Of a stretch of DNA of 64,000 bases, positions 35,811 to 46,313 are shown one piece after another. The stretch's first letter is position 1, and each line of letters begins with the position of its first letter. Source of the stretch: an uncultured Pseudomonadota bacterium (GTDB taxonomy: Bacteria; Pseudomonadota; Gammaproteobacteria; Steroidobacterales; Woeseiaceae). Where the stretch lies: assembly GCA_913055625.1 (NCBI GenBank), contig CAJXJW010000002.1:124001-188000 (forward strand), given 5' to 3'. The notes under the pieces were generated by a model. That model worked only from the letters and a program-made list of their open reading frames with translations. It was not told where the DNA came from and ran no database searches. The translations under genes were made by a program, and so were the position numbers.

Positions 35811-37102
35811 GCGCAGCGAAGATACTGGACGATTTGCCGATGACGCCGTTGCAGGTCGTCGCGGTCACAATCTGCATCGTTCTGAATGCGCTCGACGGCT
35901 TCGACGTGCTGGCCATCAGCTTCTCGGCCCCGGGCATCGCGGCGGAATGGGGCATCTCGCGCGCGGAGCTCGGCATCGTGCTGGCGATGGAGCTGGTCGG
36001 CATGTCGTTCGGCTCGGTATTGCTGGGTCCGGCGGCGGATCGCCACGGTCGGCGTCCGGTCATACTTGCCTGCCTCGTGGTCATGTCCTCGGGCATGTAC
36101 CTGGCGTCGCTGTCGGGCGGCATCGCGTCGCTGCTCGTGGTCCGCTTCTTCACCGGGCTCGGCATCGGCGGCATGCTGGCGACGACGAACGCGATGGTCG
36201 CGGAGTATTCGAACGCGCGGCGACGCAGTTTCAACGTGGCCATCATGGCGACAGGGTATCCGTTCGGCGTCATCGTGGGCGGGTCGATCGCGGCCATCCT
36301 TCTCGCTCACTTCGACTGGCGCTCCGTGTTCATACTGGGCGCGGGCCTGACGGCGGCGTTGTTCCCGATCGTCTGGTTCCTCATGCCGGAGTCGGTGTCC
36401 TATCTCGCGCACCGGCGGTCGCCGACAGCGCTCCAGGACATCAATCGAACGCTGAAGTGGCTCGGGCACTCGGCCCTTGAAGCGTTGCCCGACGTGCCGG
36501 CCGACGCGCCGAAGACGCGCTGGAAGGACCTGTTTTCGCCCGGACTGGCGCGCGTGACGATCCTGCTGACCGTCAGCTATCTCGCCCACATCATGACGTT
36601 CTATTTCATCCTCAAGTGGATCCCGAAGATCGTCGTCGACATGGGCTTTAGCGCGTCACTGGCCGGTGGCGTCCTCGTCTGGGCGAACGTCGGCGGTGCA
36701 GCCGGTTCATTATTGCTCGGGTGGCTGACGCACTTCGTCCGTGTGCGTGTCCTGGTCATCGCGGCCATGGTCGGCGCCGTCGTGATGATCAATGTGTTCG
36801 GCCAGGGGCAGGCCAGCCTCGGTCAACTTGCGCTGATCGCCGCTATCGCGGGCTTCTTCACGAATTCCGCGGTCGTCGGATTGTACGCGCTGTTCGCCCA
36901 GTCGTTCCCAACGCACCTGCGCGCGGGCGGTACCGGTTTCGCCATCGGTTTCGGCAGGGCCGGTGCGGCGCTGGGGCCGATACTCGCGGGCTTCCTGTTC
37001 GAGGCCGGATTCGGCCTCGCCGCCGTTGCCTTCGTCATGGCTCTCGGATCGGTGGTTGCCGCGGTCGCGCTTTTCCTGCTGCCGGACGGCGAGCGCGCCT
37101 GA
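35807..37102 (+). CDS. MFS aromatic acid:H+ symporter (AAHS family)
   Basis: This 431-aa, 12-helix transporter starts by ATGA overlap with the ligase gene. AAHS signatures are visible: ALDGFDVLAISFSAPGIAAE in helix 1, the RHGRRP motif between helices 2 and 3 (AADRHGRRPVI), and MPESVSYLAHRRS in the central loop. Relatives (PcaK, VanK, HcnK/CouT) import 4-hydroxybenzoate, protocatechuate, vanillate or hydroxycinnamates across the inner membrane. Its position as the last gene of the ferulate-type operon suggests hydroxycinnamate uptake. It ends 13 bp from a convergent gene. Confidence 0.88.
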   Translation: MSAAKILDDLPMTPLQVVAVTICIVLNALDGFDVLAISFSAPGIAAEWGISRAELGIVLAMELVGMSFGSVLLGPAADRHGRRPVILACLVVMSSGMYLASLSGGIASLLVVRFFTGLGIGGMLATTNAMVAEYSNARRRSFNVAIMATGYPFGVIVGGSIAAILLAHFDWRSVFILGAGLTAALFPIVWFLMPESVSYLAHRRSPTALQDINRTLKWLGHSALEALPDVPADAPKTRWKDLFSPGLARVTILLTVSYLAHIMTFYFILKWIPKIVVDMGFSASLAGGVLVWANVGGAAGSLLLGWLTHFVRVRVLVIAAMVGAVVMINVFGQGQASLGQLALIAAIAGFFTNSAVVGLYALFAQSFPTHLRAGGTGFAIGFGRAGAALGPILAGFLFEAGFGLAAVAFVMALGSVVAAVALFLLPDGERA

Positions 37103-37115
37103 CGCAGATGCGGGA

Positions 37116-37982
37116 CTAGCGCTCCAGCCCAAGCGCCCGGATCGCGTTGTCCTTCAGGATCAGGTCGCGGACTTCCGGTCGGAAGGCCGCGGCGTCGAAG
37201 TCCTCGATCCAGCGATCCGGGGTAATCAACGGGAAGTCCGAACCAAACAGCATCTTGTCCCTGAGCCGCGTGTTCGCGTAGCGGACGAGTTGTTCCGGGA
37301 AGTACTTCGGTGACCAGCCGGACAGGTCGATGTACACGTTCGGCTTGTGCAGGCACACAGAGAGAGCCTCGTCCTGCCACGGCCAGGACGGGTGCGCAAT
37401 GATAACCGTCATGTCCGGAAAATCCGCGGCGACGTCGTCGAGGTGCATCGGATTCGAGTACTTGAGCCGCAGTCCGCCCCCACCGGGCATGCCGCTGCCG
37501 ATGCCCGAGTGCCCGCTGTGGAAGATTGCCGGCAGCCGGTACTCCGCGATGAGTTCGTACAGCGGGTAGGCCATGCGGTCGTTGGGGAAAAAGCCCTGTA
37601 GTGTCGGATGAAACTTGAAGCCGCGGATCACGCCATCCTCTACGAGCCTTCGTGCTTCGCGGATGCCCATCTTGCCCTTGTGCGGATCGACACTGGCGAA
37701 CGCAATCATGATGTCGCTGTTGTCGCGTGCCGCGTCGGCGATTTCCTCGTTCGGGATTCGCCGGTTGCCGACCTCGAACTCGCTGTCGACCGTGAACATT
37801 ACGAAGCCGATCCTGCGCTCGCGGTAGTAGGCGATGGTCTCTTCGATCGTCGGCCGGCGATCTGCGCCGAAATAGCTGCTCGCCGCCGCCTCGAAGGCCT
37901 GCCAGACTTCGTCGGCCGGCTGCCGGCACGACACTTCCGCATGCGTGTGTACGTCGATTGCAATGATGTCGTCGATATTCAT
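37116..37982 (-). CDS. Amidohydrolase-2 family protein, possibly a CouO-type hydrolase
   Basis: This 288-aa TIM-barrel protein has metal ligands H12 and H14 (DVHTHAEV), a histidine in GFKFHPTLQGFFPND, another in IIAHPSWPWQDEAL and the catalytic aspartate in LFGSDFPLITP. It is a COG2159 relative of LigJ and decarboxylases. An amidohydrolase-2 protein (CouO) in Rhodococcus hydrolyses the beta-keto acyl-CoA in p-coumarate breakdown, so this gene may serve an alternative side-chain route, or act on a ring-cleavage product. It is transcribed toward the MFS gene and away from the LysR gene. Substrate is unproven. Confidence 0.75.
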   Translation of the reverse strand: MNIDDIIAIDVHTHAEVSCRQPADEVWQAFEAAASSYFGADRRPTIEETIAYYRERRIGFVMFTVDSEFEVGNRRIPNEEIADAARDNSDIMIAFASVDPHKGKMGIREARRLVEDGVIRGFKFHPTLQGFFPNDRMAYPLYELIAEYRLPAIFHSGHSGIGSGMPGGGGLRLKYSNPMHLDDVAADFPDMTVIIAHPSWPWQDEALSVCLHKPNVYIDLSGWSPKYFPEQLVRYANTRLRDKMLFGSDFPLITPDRWIEDFDAAAFRPEVRDLILKDNAIRALGLER

Positions 37983-38055
37983 GATGTCGTCAGCGTTTTG
38001 TGGGAGCGGTACGGACGCGCCGTTTCAGTGTAGCGTACCCGGCCCGTCGGCGACG

Positions 38056-39225
38056 CTAGCCGTCGAGCGATTCCCTTGCCAGCTGGCGAAGAATGTCACC
38101 GAATGCGGCCTGCACAACGGTCGGCGAGTAGGCCTTCCTGACGGTCACGCCGATCGACCGCCGCGTGTTCGGCAGGGAGTCGACCAGGATTGCAACCTGT
38201 CCCGATTCGACGAACGGCCGGATCTGCATCGGTGAAAGCAGGGCGGCGCGGTCGCTGCGGCGAATCAGCCCGCACGCGGCGATCACGGAGCTGCATTCGA
38301 TGATGTGCTCGGGCACCGGGACTCCGTTGCCGGCAAAGTAGGCGGTGAACATCGAGCGTGCTGGCGCAAGTGCCTGGGGCGCGATCCAGGCGAGACGCGA
38401 CAGGGCGGTCGCATCGGGTGGCGCGTCGGCCAGCAACGGGTGGCCGGGCCGCACGGCAACGGCGAGCGATTGCTCGAACAGCGGTGACTCCTCCACGTCG
38501 GCAGCCGGTGCCGGCTCCCGCAAGGCCCCGATCAGCCAGTCGATCTCGCCGGTGCGCAAGCCGTGCAGCAGTTCCACGTACGGCCCGTCGAGGATTCGCA
38601 CATCGGCATCGGGGTAGGTGGCGAGCAAGCGCGTAACGGCCTCCGGAAGGAATACCGAGCGTGCCAGCGGAAGACAACCGATCGTTACGCGGCCGCTCAT
38701 GTTGCCCTGCAGCTCCCGAACTTCCTCGAATCCCTGCCGAATCTCGACGAACAGCAACGACGCCTGGCGCGCGAGGAACTGGGCGGCTTCCGTGGGATCC
38801 ACCCCGCGCGCCGCGCGCCGGAACAGCGGGACGCCAACGAGTTCTTCGAGGCCCGCGACGGCGCGGTGAATCGTGGGCTGGGCGAGCTGCAGCCGTCGCG
38901 CGGCCGTGCTGTAGCCGCCGGTCTCGGCAACCGCGATCAACGCGCGGAGTTGCGCGGCGGTCACGTGCTGGCGCAGGTCCGGGCCGGGCGATGCATCCGC
39001 GCGGCGCGATCGCAGGTCACGTTCGGCGCTGGACAGGAGCTCGGCGGCCCGGCGGGCGCGCCGCACCAGGAGGCGGCCCGCATCGGTTGCGACAACGCCG
39101 TAGCCCCGCCGGTCGAAGAGCGCTGTGCCGGCGGTGAACTCGAGCTTCCTGAGCGCTTGCGAGAGCGCCGATTGCGACAGGAACAGGCGTTCGGCGGCGA
39201 GGCTCACGCGGCCGGACACGGCCAC
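38056..39225 (-). CDS. LysR-type regulator with two tandem N-terminal HTH domains
   Basis: The 389-aa frame contains two LysR HTH modules in a row. The first spans about residues 5-70 (LAAERLFLSQSALSQALRKL, GTALFDRRGYGVVATDAG). The second spans about 88-150 (AARRLQLAQPTIHRAVAGLE, GVPLFRRAARGVDPTEAA). One effector domain follows (about 170-385). The first HTH lacks its opening helix in the GTG-initiated frame. The missing part (NLRHFLALSD) is encoded just upstream in frame, but no ATG, GTG or TTG precedes it before a stop at 39309. It faces the ligK-to-pobA operon and is its likely activator. Confidence 0.85.
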   Translation of the reverse strand: MAVSGRVSLAAERLFLSQSALSQALRKLEFTAGTALFDRRGYGVVATDAGRLLVRRARRAAELLSSAERDLRSRRADASPGPDLRQHVTAAQLRALIAVAETGGYSTAARRLQLAQPTIHRAVAGLEELVGVPLFRRAARGVDPTEAAQFLARQASLLFVEIRQGFEEVRELQGNMSGRVTIGCLPLARSVFLPEAVTRLLATYPDADVRILDGPYVELLHGLRTGEIDWLIGALREPAPAADVEESPLFEQSLAVAVRPGHPLLADAPPDATALSRLAWIAPQALAPARSMFTAYFAGNGVPVPEHIIECSSVIAACGLIRRSDRAALLSPMQIRPFVESGQVAILVDSLPNTRRSIGVTVRKAYSPTVVQAAFGDILRQLARESLDG

Positions 39226-39398
39226 GTCGGACAGGGCCAGGAAGTGCCTGAGATTGACGTCAGGGCGCGGGATTTCGGCTGCTCCAAGAAAAAATATAGC
39301 AAAAACTTATATCAACAGGCGGGAAACAGCGCAATTGTGTAAACGGAAACTGCCAGAATAGTGGGTTCTTGAAGTCGGCCTTATATAGCGAAATCGAA
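39226..39398. promoter_or_regulatory. Divergent promoter region of the lig operon and tandem-HTH LysR gene
   Basis: This stretch is AT-rich against its surroundings, with TATAGC written twice (AATATAGCAAAA near 39294 and TTATATAGCGAA near 39385). These are candidate -10 or LysR contact elements. Part of it (39226-39306) is also open in the LysR frame. Confidence 0.5.
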
Positions 39399-40088
39399 AT
39401 GAGCATCGTTATCACGAATATCCCGCGCGTGCCGGAGGCCGTCGCAGCACGGTTCGCGGAACTGGGCGTCGCCACGGCCCACGAGGCGCAGGGCCGCACC
39501 GGCCTGCTGGCATCCCGACTGCGCCCCATATACCGGCCGGCCTGCATTGCAGGAAGCGCCGTTACCTGCGAAGTCGCGCCGGGCGACAACTGGATGATCC
39601 ATGTCGCCGTGGAGCAGTGTGGACCCGGCGACATACTGGTCGTGACACCGACGAGTCCCTGCTCCGACGGCTACTTCGGCGATTTGCTGGCGACCTCGCT
39701 GCAGGCGCGCGGCGTACAGGGCCTGGTCATCGACGCCGGTGTTCGTGATATCGCGACACTGACGGAAATGCGCTTTCCCGTCTGGTCCAGCGCCGTATCT
39801 GCACAAGGCACGGTCAAGGAGACGATTGCAAACGTCAACACGCCGATCCTGTGCGCGGGGCAGCGCATCGAGGCCGGCGACCTGGTTATTGCCGACGACG
39901 ACGGGGTCGTCGTGGTGCCGCGTCGAACCGCCGGGCAGGTCCTGCAGGCCGCAGAAGCGCGCGTGGCGAACGAGGAGGCCAAGCGGGCGCGTTTCGCCGC
40001 CGGCGAGCTAGGCCTCGATGTCTATGACATGCGCGACCGGCTGGCGAATAAAGGACTGCGCTACGTCGAGTCGGGCGAGATCGACTGA
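39399..40088 (+). CDS. ligK: 4-Carboxy-4-hydroxy-2-oxoadipate aldolase, RraA family (LigK)
   Basis: This 229-aa protein starts at the second in-frame ATG ([20 protein letters not shown]); the first, at 39369, is ten codons earlier in the promoter region. The RraA/HMG-aldolase fold shows [20 protein letters not shown], the strongly conserved [17 protein letters not shown] and [13 protein letters not shown] carrying the metal-site Asp and Arg. It cleaves 4-carboxy-4-hydroxy-2-oxoadipate to pyruvate and oxaloacetate, the last step of protocatechuate 4,5-cleavage. It is the first gene of the lig operon. The close match to Sphingobium LigK motifs makes this assignment firm. Confidence 0.92.
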   Translation: MSIVITNIPRVPEAVAARFAELGVATAHEAQGRTGLLASRLRPIYRPACIAGSAVTCEVAPGDNWMIHVAVEQCGPGDILVVTPTSPCSDGYFGDLLATSLQARGVQGLVIDAGVRDIATLTEMRFPVWSSAVSAQGTVKETIANVNTPILCAGQRIEAGDLVIADDDGVVVVPRRTAGQVLQAAEARVANEEAKRARFAAGELGLDVYDMRDRLANKGLRYVESGEID

Positions 40089-40101
40089 GTATCGGTCGGC
40101 A

Positions 40102-41178
40102 ATGCAGACGGCGATCCCGGCAATGATGATGCGCGGCGGCACGTCGAAGGGGCTGTATTTCCTTCGCACCGACCTGCCGGGCGACGTGACCGCGCGGGAT
40201 GCCCTGCTGCTCGCGGCCATGGGTTCGCCCGACCCGCGCCAGATCGACGGCGCCGGCGGCGCGCACCCGTTGACGAGCAAGGTCGCCGTCGTCGCAAAGA
40301 GCGACGACGCGGCCGCCGATGTCGACTATCTCTTTCTCCAGGTCGTTGTCGACAAGGCGGTGGTCAGCGACGGGCAGAACTGCGGCAATATCCTGGCCGG
40401 CGTCGGGCCCTTCGCGATCGAACGCGGCCTGGTCCCGGCACAGGACGGCGAGACCCGGGTTCGCATCCGGATGCTGAACACCGGCGCAATGGCGATCGCG
40501 ACCGTGCAGACGCCAGGCGGCCAGGTGACCTACGACGGCGATGCGGCCATCGACGGCGTGCCGGGCACCGCTGCCCCGGTGATGATCGATTTCGCCGACG
40601 TCGCCGGTTCGTCCTGCGGGGCGCTGCTGCCGACGGGAAACGCCGTGGACGTCATCGAGGGCATCGCGGCGACGCTGGTCGACAACGGCATGCCGGTCGT
40701 CATCCTGTCTGCGGCGGAATTCGGGCTCTCGGGTGACGAGTCGCCGGCGGAACTGGAGGCGGACAATACGCTGAAGACCCGGCTCGAGAAGATTCGGTTC
40801 GCGGCGGGCCAATGGATGAACCTCGGTGACGTGCGTGAGAAAACGGTGCCGAAGATGACGCTCGTCGCACCACCCCGCCACGGCGGCGCGATCGGCACGC
40901 GAACGTTTATCCCGCATCGCGTGCACGAGGCCATCGGCGTACTCGGCGCGGCAAGCGTCGCGGCCGCGTGCCGGATTCCCGGCAGCGTGGCGAACGCCAT
41001 CGCGTCGGGCAGCAGTGCCGGCGCACTCGACATCGAACACCCGACCGGCCGTTTTACGGTCGACATTGACCTGCAGCAAGACGGTGAGCGACTTCAGGTC
41101 AATCGCTCGCTGCTGCTGCGCACGGCCCGAAAGCTGATGGACGGCCACGTGTACGTACCTGGAGCCCGGACATGCTGA
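40102..41178 (+). CDS. ligU: 4-Oxalomesaconate tautomerase/isomerase, PrpF family (LigU/GalD)
   Basis: This 358-aa protein starts at the ATG giving MQTAIPAMMMRGGTSKGLYF, the standard PrpF N-terminus; the frame upstream is shadow sequence inside ligK. Further family motifs are SDGQNCGNILAGVGPFAI (catalytic Cys region), PTGNAVDVIEG and RTFIPHRVHEAIGVLGA. PrpF-type enzymes isomerise an activated double bond: LigU moves the oxalomesaconate double bond before hydration, and GalD is a keto-enol tautomerase for the same acid. It lies 13 bp after ligK and overlaps ligJ by 7 bp. Confidence 0.9.
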   Translation: MQTAIPAMMMRGGTSKGLYFLRTDLPGDVTARDALLLAAMGSPDPRQIDGAGGAHPLTSKVAVVAKSDDAAADVDYLFLQVVVDKAVVSDGQNCGNILAGVGPFAIERGLVPAQDGETRVRIRMLNTGAMAIATVQTPGGQVTYDGDAAIDGVPGTAAPVMIDFADVAGSSCGALLPTGNAVDVIEGIAATLVDNGMPVVILSAAEFGLSGDESPAELEADNTLKTRLEKIRFAAGQWMNLGDVREKTVPKMTLVAPPRHGGAIGTRTFIPHRVHEAIGVLGAASVAAACRIPGSVANAIASGSSAGALDIEHPTGRFTVDIDLQQDGERLQVNRSLLLRTARKLMDGHVYVPGARTC

Positions 41179-42197
41179 TCATCGACTGCCACGGCCATTA
41201 CACGACGGCGCCTGATGGGCACCAGGCGTACCGAAAGGCGCAGCTTGCGCGGCTCGAAGACCCGGGGCTACCGTTGCCGGCGCCCGCGGCGATCAGCGAC
41301 GACGAGATCCGCGACTCCATCGAGCAGAACCAGCTGCGCCTGCTGCGCGAGCGCGGTGCGGACCTGACGGTCTTCTCGCCTCGCGCGTCCGCGATGGCGC
41401 ACCACGTTGCGGACCCGGCGACGGCAGCGGACTGGGCGCGGGCGAACAACGACCTGATCCGGCGTGTCGTCGACCTGTACCCGGCGCACTTCGTCGGCGG
41501 CGCACAGCTGCCACAGGTCGCCGGGCAGCCGCTGGATGCGTCGATTCACGAACTCGAGCGCGCCGTCACGGACCTCGGCTTCGTGAGCTGCAACCTCAGC
41601 CCGGACCCGTCCGGCGGACACTGGACCTCGCCGCCGCTGACGGACCGCTACTGGTACCCGCTGTACGAAAAGCTCGTCGAACTCGATGTGCCGGCCATGA
41701 TTCACGTGTCCGCGAGCTGCAACCCGTGCTTTCACGCGACCGGCGCGCACTACATCAACGCCGACACGTCGGTGTTCATGCAGTTGCTGCAGGGCGACCT
41801 GTTCGCGGACTTCCCGACCCTGCGGATGATTATTCCGCACGGCGGCGGCGCGGTCCCCTACCACTGGGGCCGCTACCGGGGGCTCGCGGACATGCTCGGC
41901 AAGCCGGCGTTGTCCGGCCACGTCATGAAGAACGTGTTCTTCGATACCTGTGTTTACCACCAGCCGGGCATCGACCTGCTGTTCGAGGTCATCGACGTCG
42001 ACAACGTGCTGTTTGCGTCGGAGATGGTCGGCGCGGTACGCGGCATCGACCCGCAGACCGGCCACTATTTCGACGACACCAAGCGCTACGTCGATCACCT
42101 GGACCTGGCGCCCGCGGATCGCCACAAGGTCTTTGAGGGCAATGCCCGGCGGGTATTCCCGCGGCTGGACGCACACCTGAAGGCGCAGGGACGATGA
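41172..42197 (+). CDS. ligJ: 4-Oxalomesaconate hydratase (LigJ)
   Basis: This 341-aa amidohydrolase-superfamily protein has the same length as LigJ of Sphingobium. Zinc ligands are H7 and H9 in DCHGHYT, and further ligand regions are in MIHVSASCNPCFHATGAHY and IIPHGGGAVPYHWGRYRG. The late Asp of classical members is replaced by a VLFASEMVGAV segment containing Glu, as in LigJ. It hydrates the isomerised oxalomesaconate to 4-carboxy-4-hydroxy-2-oxoadipate. It overlaps ligU upstream and ligI downstream (ATGA), so the operon is translationally coupled. Confidence 0.92.
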   Translation: MLIIDCHGHYTTAPDGHQAYRKAQLARLEDPGLPLPAPAAISDDEIRDSIEQNQLRLLRERGADLTVFSPRASAMAHHVADPATAADWARANNDLIRRVVDLYPAHFVGGAQLPQVAGQPLDASIHELERAVTDLGFVSCNLSPDPSGGHWTSPPLTDRYWYPLYEKLVELDVPAMIHVSASCNPCFHATGAHYINADTSVFMQLLQGDLFADFPTLRMIIPHGGGAVPYHWGRYRGLADMLGKPALSGHVMKNVFFDTCVYHQPGIDLLFEVIDVDNVLFASEMVGAVRGIDPQTGHYFDDTKRYVDHLDLAPADRHKVFEGNARRVFPRLDAHLKAQGR

Positions 42198-43097
42198 GCG
42201 GCGCCGCGTTTCGCATGGATGAGGACTGGCTCGAGTTTCACCCGAACCCGTCGCGGCCCGCGTTCGCCGTGCCGGACGGCGCCGTCGACGCGCACTGCCA
42301 CGTCTTCGGGCCGGGCGACCGGTTCCCGTACGCGCCGGAGCGCAAGTACACGCCGTGCGATGCCCCCAAGGAGAAACTCTGGGCGCTGCGCGACCATCTC
42401 GGCTTCGAACGCAACGTCATCGTGCAGGCGACGTGCCATGGCGCGGACAACCGTGCACTGGTCGACGCGCTGCAGGACGCGCACGGGCGCGCGCGCGGCG
42501 TGGCGACGGTGCGGCGGGATGTCGATGACGAGGAACTTCGCACGCTCGACGCGGCCGGCGTGCGCGGCGTGCGCTTCAGTTTCGTCAAGCGGCTCGTCGA
42601 CGTGCTGCCGCACGACACGCTCGTCGAGATCGCGGAACGCGTGCAGCCGCTGGGCTGGCACCTCGTGATCTACGTCGAGGCGCAGGACCTGCCGGAGCTG
42701 GCGGGATTCTTTGCGTCGCTGCCGGTTACAATTGTCTTTGACCACATGGCGCGGCCCGACGTCAGCAAGGACCCCCGTGGTCCGGCGTTCGACGCGTTCA
42801 TCCGGCTGCTGGACGACAACCCGGGTATGTGGGCGAAGGTCAGCTGCCCCGACCGGCTGACCGTGAGCGGCCCGCCGGACTACGCGGACGTCGTGCCGTT
42901 CGCGCGCCGGGTTGTGGAGTCGTTCCCCGACCGGGTGCTCTGGGGCACCGACTGGCCGCACCCGAACCTGAAGTCGCACATGCCGGACGACGGACAGCTC
43001 GTGGACTACGTCCCGCAGATCGCGGTGACCGCGGAGCTGCAACGAAAATTGCTGGTGGACAACCCGACAAGGCTCTACTGGCCGGAGGAGGCGGACG

Positions 43098-43111
<14 letters not shown>
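42194..43111 (+). CDS. ligI: 2-Pyrone-4,6-dicarboxylate lactonase (LigI)
   Basis: This 305-aa amidohydrolase-fold enzyme opens the lactone ring of 2-pyrone-4,6-dicarboxylate to 4-oxalomesaconate; LigI needs no metal. Motifs are AVDAHCHVFGPGDRFPYAPE (H34, H36), VIVQATCHGADN, GVRFSFVKRL, the histidine of FDHMARPDVS and the catalytic aspartate in WGTDWPHPN. The N-terminus has about 25 residues before the barrel, slightly more than the Sphingobium protein. It overlaps ligJ by 4 bp and ligA by 14 bp. Confidence 0.93.
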
Positions 43112-45284
<2,173 letters not shown>

Positions 45285-45287
45285 TCG

Positions 45288-46313
45288 ATGAGCACCGGCG
45301 CACGGCAGCTCGGCTCGTTCTCCGTACCGCCCATCGGGCTGGGCTGCATGGTGCTGTCGCACGCCTACGGCGTGCCGCCGCCGCGCGAACAGGGCCTGGC
45401 GGTGCTGGCCCGGGCGATCGAACTCGGCATCCGGCACTTCGACAGCGCCGCGCTCTACGGATTCGGCCGCAACGAGGAGCTGGTCGGCCCCTTCCTGCGC
45501 CCCTATCGTGACGATATCGTCCTCGTCAGCAAGGGCGGCATGCGGGGCGAGAACGGCGTTCGCACGATCGACGCGACGCCCGCGAAGCTGCGCGAGGACA
45601 TCGAGCATTCCCTGGAGCGCCTGCAGACAGACGTCATCGACCTGTATTACCTCCACCGCTACGACCGGAAGACGCCGATACCGATCGAGGATAGCGTCGG
45701 CGAGCTTGCGCGCTTCGTCGAGCAGGGCAAGGTGCGCGAGATCGGGCTGTCCGAGGTGTCTGCTGCGTCGATCCGACGGGCGAACGCTGTGCACCCGATT
45801 TCCGCCGTGCAATCCGAGTACTCGCTGTGGAGCCGCAACGTCGAAATCGGCGTGCTGGAGGCCTGCCGCGAACTCGGCATCGCGTTCGTCGCGTTCTCGC
45901 CGCTCGCGCGCGGCTTCCTGACCGACGTAGACCTCGATCCCGCGGCGTTCGCGGAAAAGGATATCCGGCGCGGGATGCCACGCTTCAACGAACCGCACTT
46001 CTCGGCGAACCGGGCGTGGCTCGGGGAGTTCCGGCGCATTGCGCGGGATGCCGGCTGCACGCCGGCGCAACTCGCACTCGCCTGGGTGCTGCGGCAGGGC
46101 GACAACGTGCACGCCATCCCGGGTACGACGTCCGTCGAGCACCTCGACGACGACATGGGGGCGCTGGACGTCACGTTGTCCGACGCGATTGCGGAACGGC
46201 TCGATGCGCTGATCAACCCGAGGACCGTGAGCGGGCCCCGCTACCCCGCGGCGACGCAAACGGAGATCGACACGGAGGAGTTCGGTACGGATACCGACCG
46301 GGCGCCGGGGTGA
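45288..46313 (+). CDS. Aldo/keto reductase embedded in the lig operon
   Basis: This 341-aa AKR of the YakC/AKR13-type has the catalytic tetrad: Asp and Tyr in RHFDSAALYGFG, Lys in VLVSKGGMRG and His in IDLYYLHRYDR. NADP-binding segments are AFSPLARGFL and VHAIPGTTSVEHLDDD. No AKR is a standard part of the protocatechuate 4,5-cleavage pathway. It could reduce or oxidise an aromatic aldehyde or a pathway semialdehyde, or remove a toxic side product. It is tightly coupled: 3 bp after ligC and GTGA overlap with pobA. Function is inferred only from family and position. Confidence 0.85.
   Translation: MSTGARQLGSFSVPPIGLGCMVLSHAYGVPPPREQGLAVLARAIELGIRHFDSAALYGFGRNEELVGPFLRPYRDDIVLVSKGGMRGENGVRTIDATPAKLREDIEHSLERLQTDVIDLYYLHRYDRKTPIPIEDSVGELARFVEQGKVREIGLSEVSAASIRRANAVHPISAVQSEYSLWSRNVEIGVLEACRELGIAFVAFSPLARGFLTDVDLDPAAFAEKDIRRGMPRFNEPHFSANRAWLGEFRRIARDAGCTPAQLALAWVLRQGDNVHAIPGTTSVEHLDDDMGALDVTLSDAIAERLDALINPRTVSGPRYPAATQTEIDTEEFGTDTDRAPG

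Noticed and set aside
37116..37982. Second LigJ
   Set aside because: Shorter (288 aa), different motifs around the ligands, and a genuine LigJ of the right length is in the lig operon.
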